In this document: positions 1-11,787 of the stretch, piece by piece
Layout: each line of letters begins with the position of its first letter
How positions within the stretch are numbered: position 1 is the first letter of the stretch
Source: Zerene cesonia
Lineage: Eukaryota > Arthropoda > Insecta > Lepidoptera > Pieridae
Reading direction: 5' to 3'
Length of the DNA: 64,000 nucleotides
Assembly (NCBI RefSeq): GCF_012273895.1
Contig: NC_052107.1
Span: forward strand, 4,464,001-4,528,000
Program-made: the position numbers and the translations under genes
The notes under the pieces: generated by a model
The model's database searches: none
The model's input: the letters and a program-made list of their open reading frames with translations, nothing else
Told to the model about the DNA's origin: nothing

Positions 1-367
1 GCGTCTTGTTCGGACGGCAACAATTACATCCGTCCCGAACTTTTGTTAACTACTACACCAAATGGGCAACCGTTTATCAGTAGACAAAACAAGTAGAATG
101 TTATTACACATTCTAACAAATTTAATTGTCTCTGGAAATTACCTTAAACGACAAAAAAATATATATGTAGATCTGTCAAGTGACAAATGACAGTTAATTT
201 TAGATAACATTTATAATTTGTGTTTTGAAGTATGAATAATGTTTGCACTACATGAAAGAGTATAAAATCTGAAACTATTTATAAAATTGATATGTGTATG
301 GAATAATTCTGTATTTTAAGTAAAACGCCTTTTTCTAATAAAATAAAACTTTCTTGCGGTTACAAAC
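1..367. other. Upstream flank and 5' UTR of dynactin subunit 6
   Basis: This AT-rich stretch lies upstream of the DCTN6 start codon and must contain its promoter and 5' UTR. I see no convincing coding exon, TATA box or RNA gene in it. A short imperfect inverted repeat (GTTCGGACGG near 8-17 and CCGTCCCGAAC near 30-40) is the only structure noticed. Confidence 0.4.
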
Positions 368-1588
368 ATGTCTCACAAGTAAGTTTACAATTTTTTTGCA
401 ACTGCTATGTTGAATATATAAATGTAGTCACTGTTGGCAAATGTAAATAAAATATGCTCAATATTGTCATTATTCTAGCATAAAAATTTTGCCTGGTGCA
501 ACAGTTTGCGAAGATTGTACTCTAGAAGGTGACATCACTATTGGAGGTGGCACTGTTATACATCCTAGAGTGACAATTAAGGCTGAAGGAGGCCCCATTA
601 TCATAGCAGAGTACTGCATCATTGAAGAATACTCAACCATCATACACAAGTATGTATTTTATTGTACAATCAGGGCTCATGACTTATAACTAATCTAACA
701 AGAAATGCAAAGGTGTTATTCAATATTTTGATTTCTAAAAGTTTATCCATTTCTAATATTATATATGATGATTTAAAAAAGACAATAATATAAATTTTAA
801 TGGTAATACCTTCTCCAAATCCTGTATATAACTAGGATATTATAATTTTTTTTTTTACAGAAAAAGTGACAAACAAGAAGTGCCACCAAAACCACTTTTC
901 ATTGGTGCTCATAATGTTTTTGAAGTTGGCTGCAAGCTGGAATCAATTTTTGGTCACATTGGGGAGAGTAATGTCTTTGAGGGCAGATCTTTTGTTGGTG
1001 TAGATGTCAAAATTGGAAGTGGATGTGTTGTTGGTATGTAACTATTTAAGATAAAAATTACAGTGGTATTTTGCAATGTGATTCTGTGCTAATGGTGAAT
1101 GGAATATAATAGGACATCTTAATTATGATGTACTCGTAATGGCAAACATTCACCATTCCACTTTTCAATTATTTTTAATTATTTGATACCACTCTTAGTA
1201 TCAAATCAACGAAAAAAAACACACATGCAATAAACACAAGAGACAATATTTTGTCTGAAAAAGAACCTTGACTTTTAATGTTAACAAAATATAAAAACCC
1301 TTAACAAGATGATAAGCACATATAATATATTCATTGAATCTCATTATTTCTTTATTATCTATTTCTTTTTCAGGTGCATCATGTCAACTCATAGCACCTC
1401 AAACATTAGTTGACAATACTGTTATCTGGGGTTCAGAGCACCACATCCGAGAAGCATTAGAGAAACAACCATCACAGCTTTTACAGCTTGACTTCCTCAG
1501 TAAAGTAATGCCCAACTATCATAGACTAAGAAAGCCAAATGTTCACAAAAGGCAATCTTCGAGACAGTCACAGGAACCTGTTAAATGA
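368..1588 (+). CDS. DCTN6: Dynactin subunit 6 (p27), complete four-exon gene
   Basis: Coding exons are 368-378, 479-649, 861-1033 and 1374-1588. All introns are GT/AG and in phase, giving 189 aa, close to the roughly 190 aa usual for the family. The product is a pointed-end subunit of dynactin, the cytoplasmic activator of dynein, and folds as a left-handed beta helix. Visible support: an N-terminal start MSHNIKILPGATVCEDC, hexapeptide-type repeats (GDITIGGGTVIHP, then VFEVGC and SNVFEGRSFVG), and the conserved C-terminal block LLQLDFLSKVMPNYHRLRK. The first coding exon has only 11 coding bases. A polyadenylation signal AATAAA lies at 1758-1763. No frameshift or missing segment is seen. The fwd gene follows on the same strand about 1.1 kb downstream with its own first exon, so the two are separate transcription units. 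Confidence 0.95.
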
Positions 1589-1757
1589 TTTGCTTTTTAA
1601 GTGAAAAATATTTAACTTCATTTATAACTTAGATCTAAGCTAATTCAAGAAATGTTTCGTTAACCACGATATAACATGTTTCATTTACAGAAGCTTTTAT
1701 AATTACTCTAAGTATGTTATAGAAGCCTTCACTCCATATACTTAAGTTATTATATCA

Positions 1758-1763
1758 AATAAA
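1758..1763 (+). terminator. Polyadenylation signal of DCTN6
   Basis: AATAAA lies 170 bases after the DCTN6 stop codon on the coding strand, a normal distance for an insect 3' UTR. It is the first canonical hexamer noticed after the stop. Confidence 0.55.
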
Positions 1764-2678
1764 ATATGATAAGAATGAAATTGGTACTATTTATTTCTAC
1801 TTGATGAATTTAATTTCCTACACTACTTAATTTTTAAAATGTCTCGTTATAAATTCATTTTTCCTCACTTTCTTTTTTACTTGTACAAAATTTAATATTA
1901 TGTGTTCCATTTTTTAAAATGATTGCGTCATACTAAATGTTATCTTTACCAGAATTCCGAATTAGGCCGATCACCTGAGGATCTTTGTAACATAGATTAC
2001 AAAAATATCGTAGGAAGCTGAACATGGATTATTTGTCTTTGATGGGTATTCATTCTTATACATATTTTTTATGATTAATTGTTTCAAATTTTTAAAAAAT
2101 ATATTACAACTTTCAATCTCTATAAATACTCTGTGAAGTAAATGCACAGAAAACATATCACTGTCAGTTTATGACATTGGCAGATCGAAATGTGCAGATG
2201 TCACACCATATTATTTGTCAGGAGCAACAAAATAGAAATTAATTGTGATGTTGTCTCGATGGAAGAGTCATCGATTTCTTTAATTTAATATTTCGTTTAG
2301 TTACGTTTACAAGCTTTTTGTAGTATTTTTCGCAGTAAATATTAGTTTTTATAGCTTGGTACGATTTTGTTTTTGAATTTCTACATCTGTGGCCTGTGTA
2401 CATTTCAAGACAAACCAGTTTAAAAGTTGACTGTCGAAGTCAGTTCCTTAACAAAAGTGGATCATGTTGATATATTGTTAATTTAATCAATTCTATATAA
2501 TTTAAGAATTGCTCATACTTTTACATATTCGTTGTTGACTTTCGTTTCAAGTAGATGTGGGTGTATTTTGAGTAGACAATTGTGTGGACTATCGACGACG
2601 CCATGTTGTTATTTACTCTTTGATTTTACGCTTTTTTGTTATGGGTTTTTTGTGTGGTGAAAACATCAGTGCGTGAGC
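1764..2678. other. Intergenic region with fwd promoter and 5' UTR (isoform A)
   Basis: AT-rich sequence between the DCTN6 polyadenylation signal and the first coding exon of fwd. No supported ORF is present. It must hold the distal promoter and 5' UTR of fwd; the transcription start cannot be placed from sequence. An in-frame TGA at 2658-2660 closes the reading frame upstream of the fwd ATG. Confidence 0.4.
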
Positions 2679-2767
2679 ATGTTGGAAGATGTCCCTATTC
2701 ACGGTAGCCGCCTCGATGCCAAAAACAAACCCCCTACGCATCAAAGGAATCTTAGCCTGGATTTCAG
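2679..2767 (+). CDS. fwd: fwd coding exon 1A (distal first exon)
   Basis: ATG opens 29 codons plus two bases ending AG, followed by donor GTGAGT. It begins MLEDVPIHGS and ends HQRNLSLDF. The two leftover bases join the first base of exon 2 to make AGA (Arg30), in the exon 2 frame. An in-frame TGA 21 bases upstream with no ATG between fixes the start. Linkage to exon 2 is inferred from phase and from the similar HQRN-x-SLD motif just inside exon 2. Confidence 0.8.
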
Positions 2768-5700
2768 GTGAGTCACCTTACTTTCAGTAGGTACTATCAA
2801 TGAGCTCTTATCTCCTTACAGTACGGGCTATTTTCGTTCAACAAACATTCATTATTATGTATTTATTTTAGAAAATTTATCGCCGACTATAACTCTTATC
2901 ATGTCAGTTTCTTGCGATATTAGGTCGATTAGTTCGTATTTAAATTTGTAAGTAAATAAAAATATTAATCCTAACTAATATAATCATACAAAGTTATAAA
3001 TAATAAAATATAAGTCCTTTAAGTATGTATTGTTTTTTATATTAATAATCTACCTATTCAAAGTATAATAAATAATTTACAATCACTGAATCAATAACAA
3101 ATGATATAAGATATTATAAATTATTTAAAAGAATAATTTCATTTAGTCTTACTTGAGTGTTTAATTTTTTTATTGAGCGTCAAGTGTAATGTGGTAGTAT
3201 TTCTTTATATAAACTTTATTTATAGTTTATAATTATTGTTTCTTACTATGCCTTCATTGTAATATGATATCAATATCTACAAATTTTATTATCTGTCCTT
3301 AATTACTGAAATCAGACGACCTTGGCAGCAATCCAGTTATGCACTAAAGAGAGCCGAAATGATTGATAGATATACATTCAATAGCAAACAACGGGTTTGT
3401 GACAGCCAACTATAACTAGCTTTATTGCTTAAAGCTGTTTGATTAAAAACCATTTCCTTTATTAAACATTCAATTAGCAGTCTGAATGATTTATAGAAAT
3501 TTTGTCAATCAGGTACACAAATATAATAAACAAATAGCTGTCTAAAACTGGGGTACATAATCTATCGAGAATATTGTTGAATTGAATACATTTGTAAATT
3601 ACAATAAAATTACATTTAACAAATATAGCTCCTTTGTAGCCATTTAATAATTCTGACAATACAATAAAATACGAAAAAATATACAGGTGGATTTAAATTT
3701 TTCAGAATATTTCATTCACATTTGTTTTGTATTTACTTAAACTTTCCATGTCAATAAAGTTTTAGGCCGCTCTTATTATTGTTATTGAAATTTGAGTAGC
3801 CTCCTGGTGGTATGTCTCAAATAATATGATCTAATTTCAAGTTTGTTACACCATATATTTATACCTATTACAATTATTGCATTTTAACTATTTATATTTT
3901 TGTACAACAGCATAATATAAATTCATTTTCATGTTGTCTAATTATAACTGAGACTGGAAATAATGAATTGTAATTTCAATATAATTAAATAATAACTACC
4001 TCTACTTTCACATTAGAATGCTTCTTAAAATTTTAATGTTATGTGAGTGTAAGTAACTTACATAATTGTCTCAATAAGTACCTTGAATTGAATATAACAG
4101 AGATAGAAGTGATCTTACAATACTTGACTGTTAAATCATAAGATTAACATAGTTTTAAGAAATTTTGAAAGAATAGAAAAAATTTGATCACGAGGCAGGA
4201 TTCGAACCTGCGTATCTTGCCTAACCGTAGCAACGCCTAGCCTCTCGGCCACCCGTGATCCTGCCACAGTAATCGAATTTCTTCTACTCTTTCGGTTTCA
4301 TGTGCCTAAAGGGGCACCCCACGCCATCTATTGAGATGATTAAGAACCATCACAACCAATACGAAACATTATTTCAATGATTACAATATTGTATCGATGG
4401 AACGCGGCCTTTGTTAAATTTAATTTTTAGTTTTATAGCATTGAAATGCTTTATAAATGAGAAATTTTGAAAGAATAGAAAAAATTTGTTCTATTCTTTC
4501 AAAATTTCTCATTTATAAAGCATTTCAATGCTATAAAACTAAAAATTAAATTTACATAGTTTTGTTATAGTTTTGGTTGTAAAGTTTAAATTACATTGTG
4601 GTGTAGTGAAATGACAAGAATTTCCTAAGAGGCATGAAAGAAATCATGTCAAACATTGAAAATGCATGGAGTTATAGAGTGAGAAAACAGAAATAAGCAA
4701 AAAGTCGAATTGAATACCTCGTCATTTTAGGGATTGTTGAATAAAACTACATTATTTACATTTCAATAATAATAAATGTAATTTAAACAAATTGAGGATA
4801 ACAACAACTTAATTTTGTATTGAAACCTTGTTTTACCTAGAGAATATTTGATTGTTATTTTATACTAATGATTTTGACAATTATTTTTTTGGGGTAAATA
4901 TTTCCAATTAAGAAAAAGAATTTAACATACTAAAGTCATTATAAAGCTAGATGAGTACATACAGAATGTATAATATATTAGCTCTTAAGGAAAATCTATT
5001 TATTATTTTATCACTTTTATAATACATAAAAGAAAGAAGAAAGAAAATAAATTTAAACAATTGTTAAAGATGAGGTCCATATCAGTTTAGAGTGATTTTT
5101 CCAGGCAACCCCTTAGGTAAAGGATAAATATTAAGTGTACAATCTGTCATGTAGTATTATTTTTTTTTATTAATTTGTTTTGTAAAAAAAAAGACAAGTG
5201 CCCCAAAGACAGACTCTGCTATGATATCATTATTTTACAAAAATAATTGGTATTGATAACAAAGGTGATAAAGGCAAACACTGTTTAATGAGGGAGTCAA
5301 GCACACTTTAGCACGAATTGGGCCATCTCACACTAAGGAAGGAACCACAACCCTCACAGCTCATTTGCCCGCTAATACATAAAAAAAAAAAAATAATTTT
5401 CCAACAATAAACAGCCTTTAAGTTTTTCAATGTCACTTTTGGAGTTTTCCTTAAGTTTTACGATCTAGGGCATAATTATTGTGAACTCAATATTAGGGAT
5501 TGCGTAAATACACGAATCTAGTATCTAGGGCAGGCTTTGAGTACAGGTGAATGTAACGGGCGAAAGTAAAAGTGCTGTCGGCGGATGGCGGCGGGAAGCC
5601 GATCGAAAATTCCTGCTTTTAACAATTTATTGCTGTATATAGTGCTATAATAATGACTTATCATATGAAGATTTTATTTGAAATTGGCAAGATTTGAGCG

Positions 5701-8700
5701 AGTTAGGTTGTCATGTTTCTGATTTGATGTGCCATTCTTTCTATTTACAAAAGGGTTTGATATGTTAACTTTAGCTACTGGGCTTATCGTCTAGCCAGGT
5801 TTCCGTTTTTTACTTACAGTATTTTGTATTTCACCTGAATATAATTTTAATCGAAGCGTAGACGTCTAGACGCTTTGTGTTGGTGTGTGTGTGTGTAAAC
5901 AATTTCGGAATTTCTTTGAACTATCACACTCTCGATTACCCGTATTATAAAAGTCGGCACGCTCGTAGTATTATGAATATAAGCCAGAATGTAGTATTTT
6001 GTAGTGCGCTTGCAGAAAGTTTTGTACTTGGACGATGATAAAATGTTTTTGCAATCATTAAAATATTAATCTTCGCTTAGCAACTCCGACTGAGTATCAT
6101 TCTAATATATGCTATGATGGTGATAAGACATGTACAGTATAGAAGTTACGCAATTCTTGACTATTTCTAAGCTATCAATCAATAAAACAATTGACTTTTA
6201 GAGTGGAATGTCTGGCGTTCATTACGCGAACGAGCGCTTACCCAAGGCCCTCCTTTATTGGAGAAATAAACGAAATATCCAGTGACTTTTGAAGCAAATG
6301 CTGATTTGTCCTATGCGTAAGTTAATCTGTATACGGTTGTGCCAAAGACTCTTACATATGTAATACGGATTTTATTTAATTACAAGCCGGCCAATCAGGG
6401 ACAATAAATTCCCTGTGTTAATCTTTTACTTATGTTGTTCAAATGTCATTCTTACATTCGCAATCGTATCCGTTTTGGATTGGGCGTACCCGTATTAGGT
6501 TGGAGTTCCTGGGGTGTATATGTACTATGTACCTAACAAAAAACGGAAAAGGGGAAGTAATTCCATTGCTTAGGTGGGTTCATTGGTGGCCGGGATTCAA
6601 GCGTCGCCACGGATCGGCGAGAGGAAGCAGCTTCCATCTTGGAATCCATCTTCATGATTATCATCCCTTATCATCCGAAGAATACATACGGAACCAATAG
6701 CAATTACATAATAATATCATATTATAGATAGCGTTCTGATACTACTGTCATAAATAAATGATAAGCTGATAACGTCTTTGTGTTTTATGATTAATTAATT
6801 TAATATGTTCATAGGTCAACGCAATTATTTGTTAAACTTTTTTTATGAACGTATTTCACTTTTTCCAAAGTTAAGTACTTCATATGAGAGATAAGTATAA
6901 TGATGTAAACCCATTTGGGGTATATTCTCTACTAGCTTTCCGCCTGCTGCTTCGCCTGCGTAGTCAAAGAAAAATCGCATAATTCCCGTGCCCACGTTAT
7001 TTCCAGGATGACTACTATCTCTACAGCAAATTTCATCAAAATCGGTTCAGTAGTTAGGCGTGAAAGAGTTATTAACGCATTTATAATATTAGTAGCGATT
7101 GTTTTCTAAACGCGTCAAATGTAAAATTTCATTACAATACTTTGTTATCAATTAATTAAGGAATCGATAAAGTTTGATACACAAGAGTATAACAACGAAT
7201 AGGTAGTAATAGTAATATTTAAGAATAATTAAAACACACCGAAAAATCATAACCGTCAATAGGAGACATGATAATTTTCAATCAAAATGGCGTTTATGAG
7301 GATTGCTATTTGCGTAAACAATTAATGATTCATTGTGTTAATTAGACATATCAAGTGAAGAATGCGTGGTTGAAGCGTGTACGTACATACATATTATGGT
7401 TTATGACCCTTTATCAATCAGTTGTACGTCATCGGAATGCGAAGAATGAACAACGGAAAGGATGGTGATCTAATTCTTTCAATTACCATTAATTTCGTTA
7501 TAAAAGAACGCACGTCAAAGATTTACAACATTACAGTACCACTACATAGAAGAACAAAATACTTTTACTTCGAATTTAGTTATTTAGCAAATGTAGCTTA
7601 TACACTACAATTTATTTCATGTTTTTTTTCGGCGGGTAGTCTGGACATGGTATTTTTATAACAAAACCGACTTTTCAACATTTAGATTTTATTACAATTT
7701 TAAATACTTTGTTGCGTAGCGGTGCTGTTATGACTTATGGTACTTAAAAGTTTATCCAACATTTTAGATAGTTTGGTTGTTTATAGTAGGAATAATAGGT
7801 ACTCCAAATTCTTTTACATACATACATATATATATCAACATCATCATCGGCCCATCTATGTTCCCACTGCTGGGACACAGATAAACGGCCATCCAAACAT
7901 TAATAATATTCGTGTATGAATGAAATTGTCGCGGTGGCAACTGCGTGCGAATCGCGCCGGAGTTTGCGGCTGCTGATAAATGTGTCTGAGAACTCGTTTA
8001 TGATCTGTGTTCTTGTTATGACTAATTTTATATATCATAATACTGAATGTGTCGCTTGTCTAATTCAAAAATGAACGTGTTCTAAATATGTATACTCAAT
8101 AATGTAAAGCTGTAGAGTTTGTTTGTTTGAATGCGCTAATCTCGTGAATGATTCGAATTCAAAAATTCAATTTGGTATTGAATCGTCCATTAATTGAGGC
8201 TATATAACATTATACAAGACGTGTGTGAGACCGCGATGTTCAGCTGTAAATTGTAAAATTAAATTGTCCTCATTTAAATGGTTTCTATTTTAAATCGTAA
8301 AGTATTCATATTTAGAATTTAATTTCAGTGAAAGGATATTTCGGAAACGGATCGCTAGTTTCGTACATTAATTTGAACATAAGAACTTATTTGTTAGTGA
8401 TTCAAATATTTACCTCATTTTAAACAAGTTTTATTTATACGTTAGAGATATAAAAGTAATGAATAAAAGATGTATGCGTTCAGAATTGGGGTTTCGCTAA
8501 GTGTCACTATAATGCCAAGTTAGGGCATCTAGGACGATAAAATAAATTCTGAAGGCTAGAGTTGATAGCCGCTTTTTTAAAAACCCTTTTACAGTTGGCT
8601 TTCCATCTATATTCATGTTATTATCGGAACGACTTGTCTTGTTTATATTTAAGTAATATTTGGACTTATTATTTCATATTAACATCTTTCTTTTTTTTTG

Positions 8701-11700
8701 CTATTGTAAGCAATAACGCCTTATAATATTCATCTGTCTTTTAAGCTTTTAGATTTGAACCACCGAAAATATTAGCTTAGATTATTTTAGATTCTTCTTA
8801 CGTTATTATTATAATATATTATATCTTTATTGAGGTAGCCTGTATGCTCTTTAACTTCATGTACGACGTGAGTGAAACCGCACAGCTAGGAAATGATAAA
8901 CTTGTTCTCGCCTTGCACATGCCAAAATGAACATTTTCCTGTGATATTGATTTTTTTAGTTTGTAGTTCGTAGAAAATGTTCCCGTGACATGTTTCCTCA
9001 TAAAATTATTATTGGCCGTTAAATATAAGTAATTTATTTAATGTAAACATGTTATTCTATTTACTTGAAATTAAATTTTGATAATATTGTTTCATTTCGT
9101 AATATTTAACGTTATATAGAACATTTTAGTATCTTATCCTACTAATATTATAAATCCGAAAGTTTGTGAGGATGGATGTATGTGTATGTGTACGTTTACG
9201 TTTGTTACTCTTCACGCAAAAACTACTGAATCGATTGCAATAAAATTTGGTACGTAGTTAGCTAAACAACTGGAATAACAGATAGGCAACTTTTTATCCC
9301 GATGTTCCTATGGGATGCAGAGTTACGCAGGCGAAACCCGGAGCGCGGCTAGTATGTAATAAACTGAATTTTTTACCGAGGCAGATATAAATAGTAAATC
9401 GTTACAATAAAGTCTATGGAAAAAAAAAGAGATGTGAAAAATATAACATTGAAACAAATCAATTGCACACGATTTTTGTTTAACACCAAACATAAAAAGT
9501 GTGGCGTATTTCCCTACAGGGTACATTCGGGATTCCCATATTTCCTACACGGATTGAGGGTGAGGAAATCAATACATATTAAATAGAAATGTAGACTTCT
9601 TGGAACATAAGTTCATTGACCCTCCATAACATCTAAGCCTTGACTATAGATAACCCCACTACATTGTTATTTAAATATCTACTAGCCTAAATCCTAACAT
9701 AATAAATGTACCAAGTCATGTAATCTTTTATTCTTTCACTTGCATTACGTTATTACATTATTTATACGTATGAACATTTTGACATAAAATGGCTCAAATA
9801 TTAAAGAGAAACTGTTCGAAGTATGTATTAAAATTGAGTTTCAATCAACTGTAATATTTTTCGTAGTATTAACAAATATTGGTGCAGTTGAAAGTTCGAT
9901 AAAAAAAAGTAACTATATTTCGAAAATGGAACGGAAATTAAAACGAAAAGCCGCGAAAAAAAGCGGCCCCAATTCATTTGAGCCAAAGCCGAACGCTCCC
10001 ACGTAGTACCTGGTCAAAGTTTGAATAATACATACATAATCGACAGTTGTACATCACTTCACCTCTTTTCGCATTGCTGTGAACAATTTCGCTAAGAATA
10101 ATGGGGTGAATGAGGCGTTTTAAATTGCGTTCCGCGGTTTGCAGTTCGCGAACTACTGAACTGGGGCTAAGTGCCATGGGTAACTGCTTATGAAAGCTAA
10201 AAATGCTAGTAGGCCATCAATTATTATTCCGCGCTTTGGAGTGGAGCCTATAAAATGTAGCCGCTTTTTACTACATATGCAATTTTAAATACACATAGTT
10301 GCTAGTACCTAAAGAGTTTCTTTATGCAAGTGCTTTTTCTTAATAATGAGGAATGTATATCATAATATTTCATATGCGCTCCATCATGGGTTTGTTTGTG
10401 AATACATTTTTAAACAGATAGAAGCTGCCTAGAGACAGTAATGTCAACTATAGGAGGCACAAATCCATCTCAAAACTAATATGCTCGGCAAGATTGTCCG
10501 CCTTTCCTGTTTGCGTACGATAATAACATGTGTTCACGTGGTCTCTTTGATATTAATGTAGCCAGCAATCGTAGGTCACTACTCTTAACATTTGAAAGGG
10601 AGAGGACACAATGGACGGAAACGATCAATCAGTATGAACCCACGCTAGGGGAGTCCGTGTTGGTCCATAATAAGCAATGACGGACCCCACCAATGTATGC
10701 TATAGTCTGAAATTTTACTATTAAAAGCGGCATTGCTAAGTCTGATGTAGATATCGCTCGTGAAATGTAGTGAAGTGTGATAGCATTTCTTTTAGTAATA
10801 TGCATCGTAAGATTTTCATCTTTATGTCAAAAAAGTTTTTAGGTCTAAATTCAAGCGTCTGCAAGGAGAGTTCTATATTATAACTAGCTGCACCCGGCAA
10901 ACGCTGTTCTGCCTTACTCTTATCGTTTAGTGGTATGAAAAATAGATGTTAGCCAATTCTCAGACCTACCCAATATGCTTACCAAATTTCAGAGGAATCG
11001 GTCAAGCCGTTTCGGAGGAGTATAGAGACTAACATTGTGACACGAGAATTTTATATATAAGATAATGCCCCTTATGATTATCGTATGAAAAATGAATCTT
11101 ATATGATTTATTCTTCTGTATGTTAGTTATGAACCTTAGGTATATCACCGTAGGTCGCAATTTTCTTCACGCCCATATTTTCCAGCAAATAATCTTACGA
11201 TAAATTTTAGTTATAACAATAAAGAAAAATAAAGTTTTTAAGGAAAAGTACGGCAAAGGTCAAAGGACGTTCACGCGAACGTTTCATCTATTACCTACCT
11301 ACAGGCGTAGATTTGGTTGTGGTTTTAACCATTTAAGGCTAAGTGAATTGTCTGAGGTTTAAGCAGATAATTTCCGTATGTCGAATAAAACTTGATCATG
11401 ATACATATCATAATAAAATAGTGGTTAAGATGGATGAGATATCCTTGGATTTGAGTACACAAACATAATTACACAAATGTTATAATTTTTAAAGTGTAAT
11501 AAGTTTTTTGTCTGTTATTTTTCATTTACTACGCATTTTTGTAGAAAAATATTGCACAAGTTTAGAATTTACTTATTTTATGCTTACCAGAGTTAACTTA
11601 TCAGATTTATATTTACCAGGTAAATATTTATCTGGTTAATTCTTGATTTAAACTAATTCGTGATTGCTAGCTGTTACACGTCAATTGTAAGTGTAGTCAC

Positions 11701-11735
11701 ACTAATATTATAAATGCGAAAGTTTTGTCCATCTG

Positions 11736-11787
<52 letters not shown>

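Larger units (their letters stand above)
4157..4553 (-). mobile_element. tRNA-derived SINE/MITE-like composite with a terminal hairpin
   Basis: A 397-bp element flanked by direct repeats ACATAGTTTT (4147-4156 and 4554-4563), a likely target-site duplication. It contains a tRNA-like head on the minus strand (4186-4260), a unique body, then a perfect 65-bp inverted repeat (4416-4480 and 4489-4553). A truncated copy of the same arm lies at the other end (4158-4186). The same arm followed by the start of the same tRNA-like head recurs at 53735-53803, so the unit is mobile. Confidence 0.7.

Noticed and set aside
4186..4260. A functional tRNA gene
   Set aside because: It folds like a tRNA, but the base before the anticodon is C instead of the invariant T, arm spacing is off, and it lies inside a repeated element whose start recurs at 53735.
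6443..6700. 85-aa ORF
   Set aside because: Some GC-richer content, but no recognisable domain, no partner exon and no polyadenylation signal nearby.
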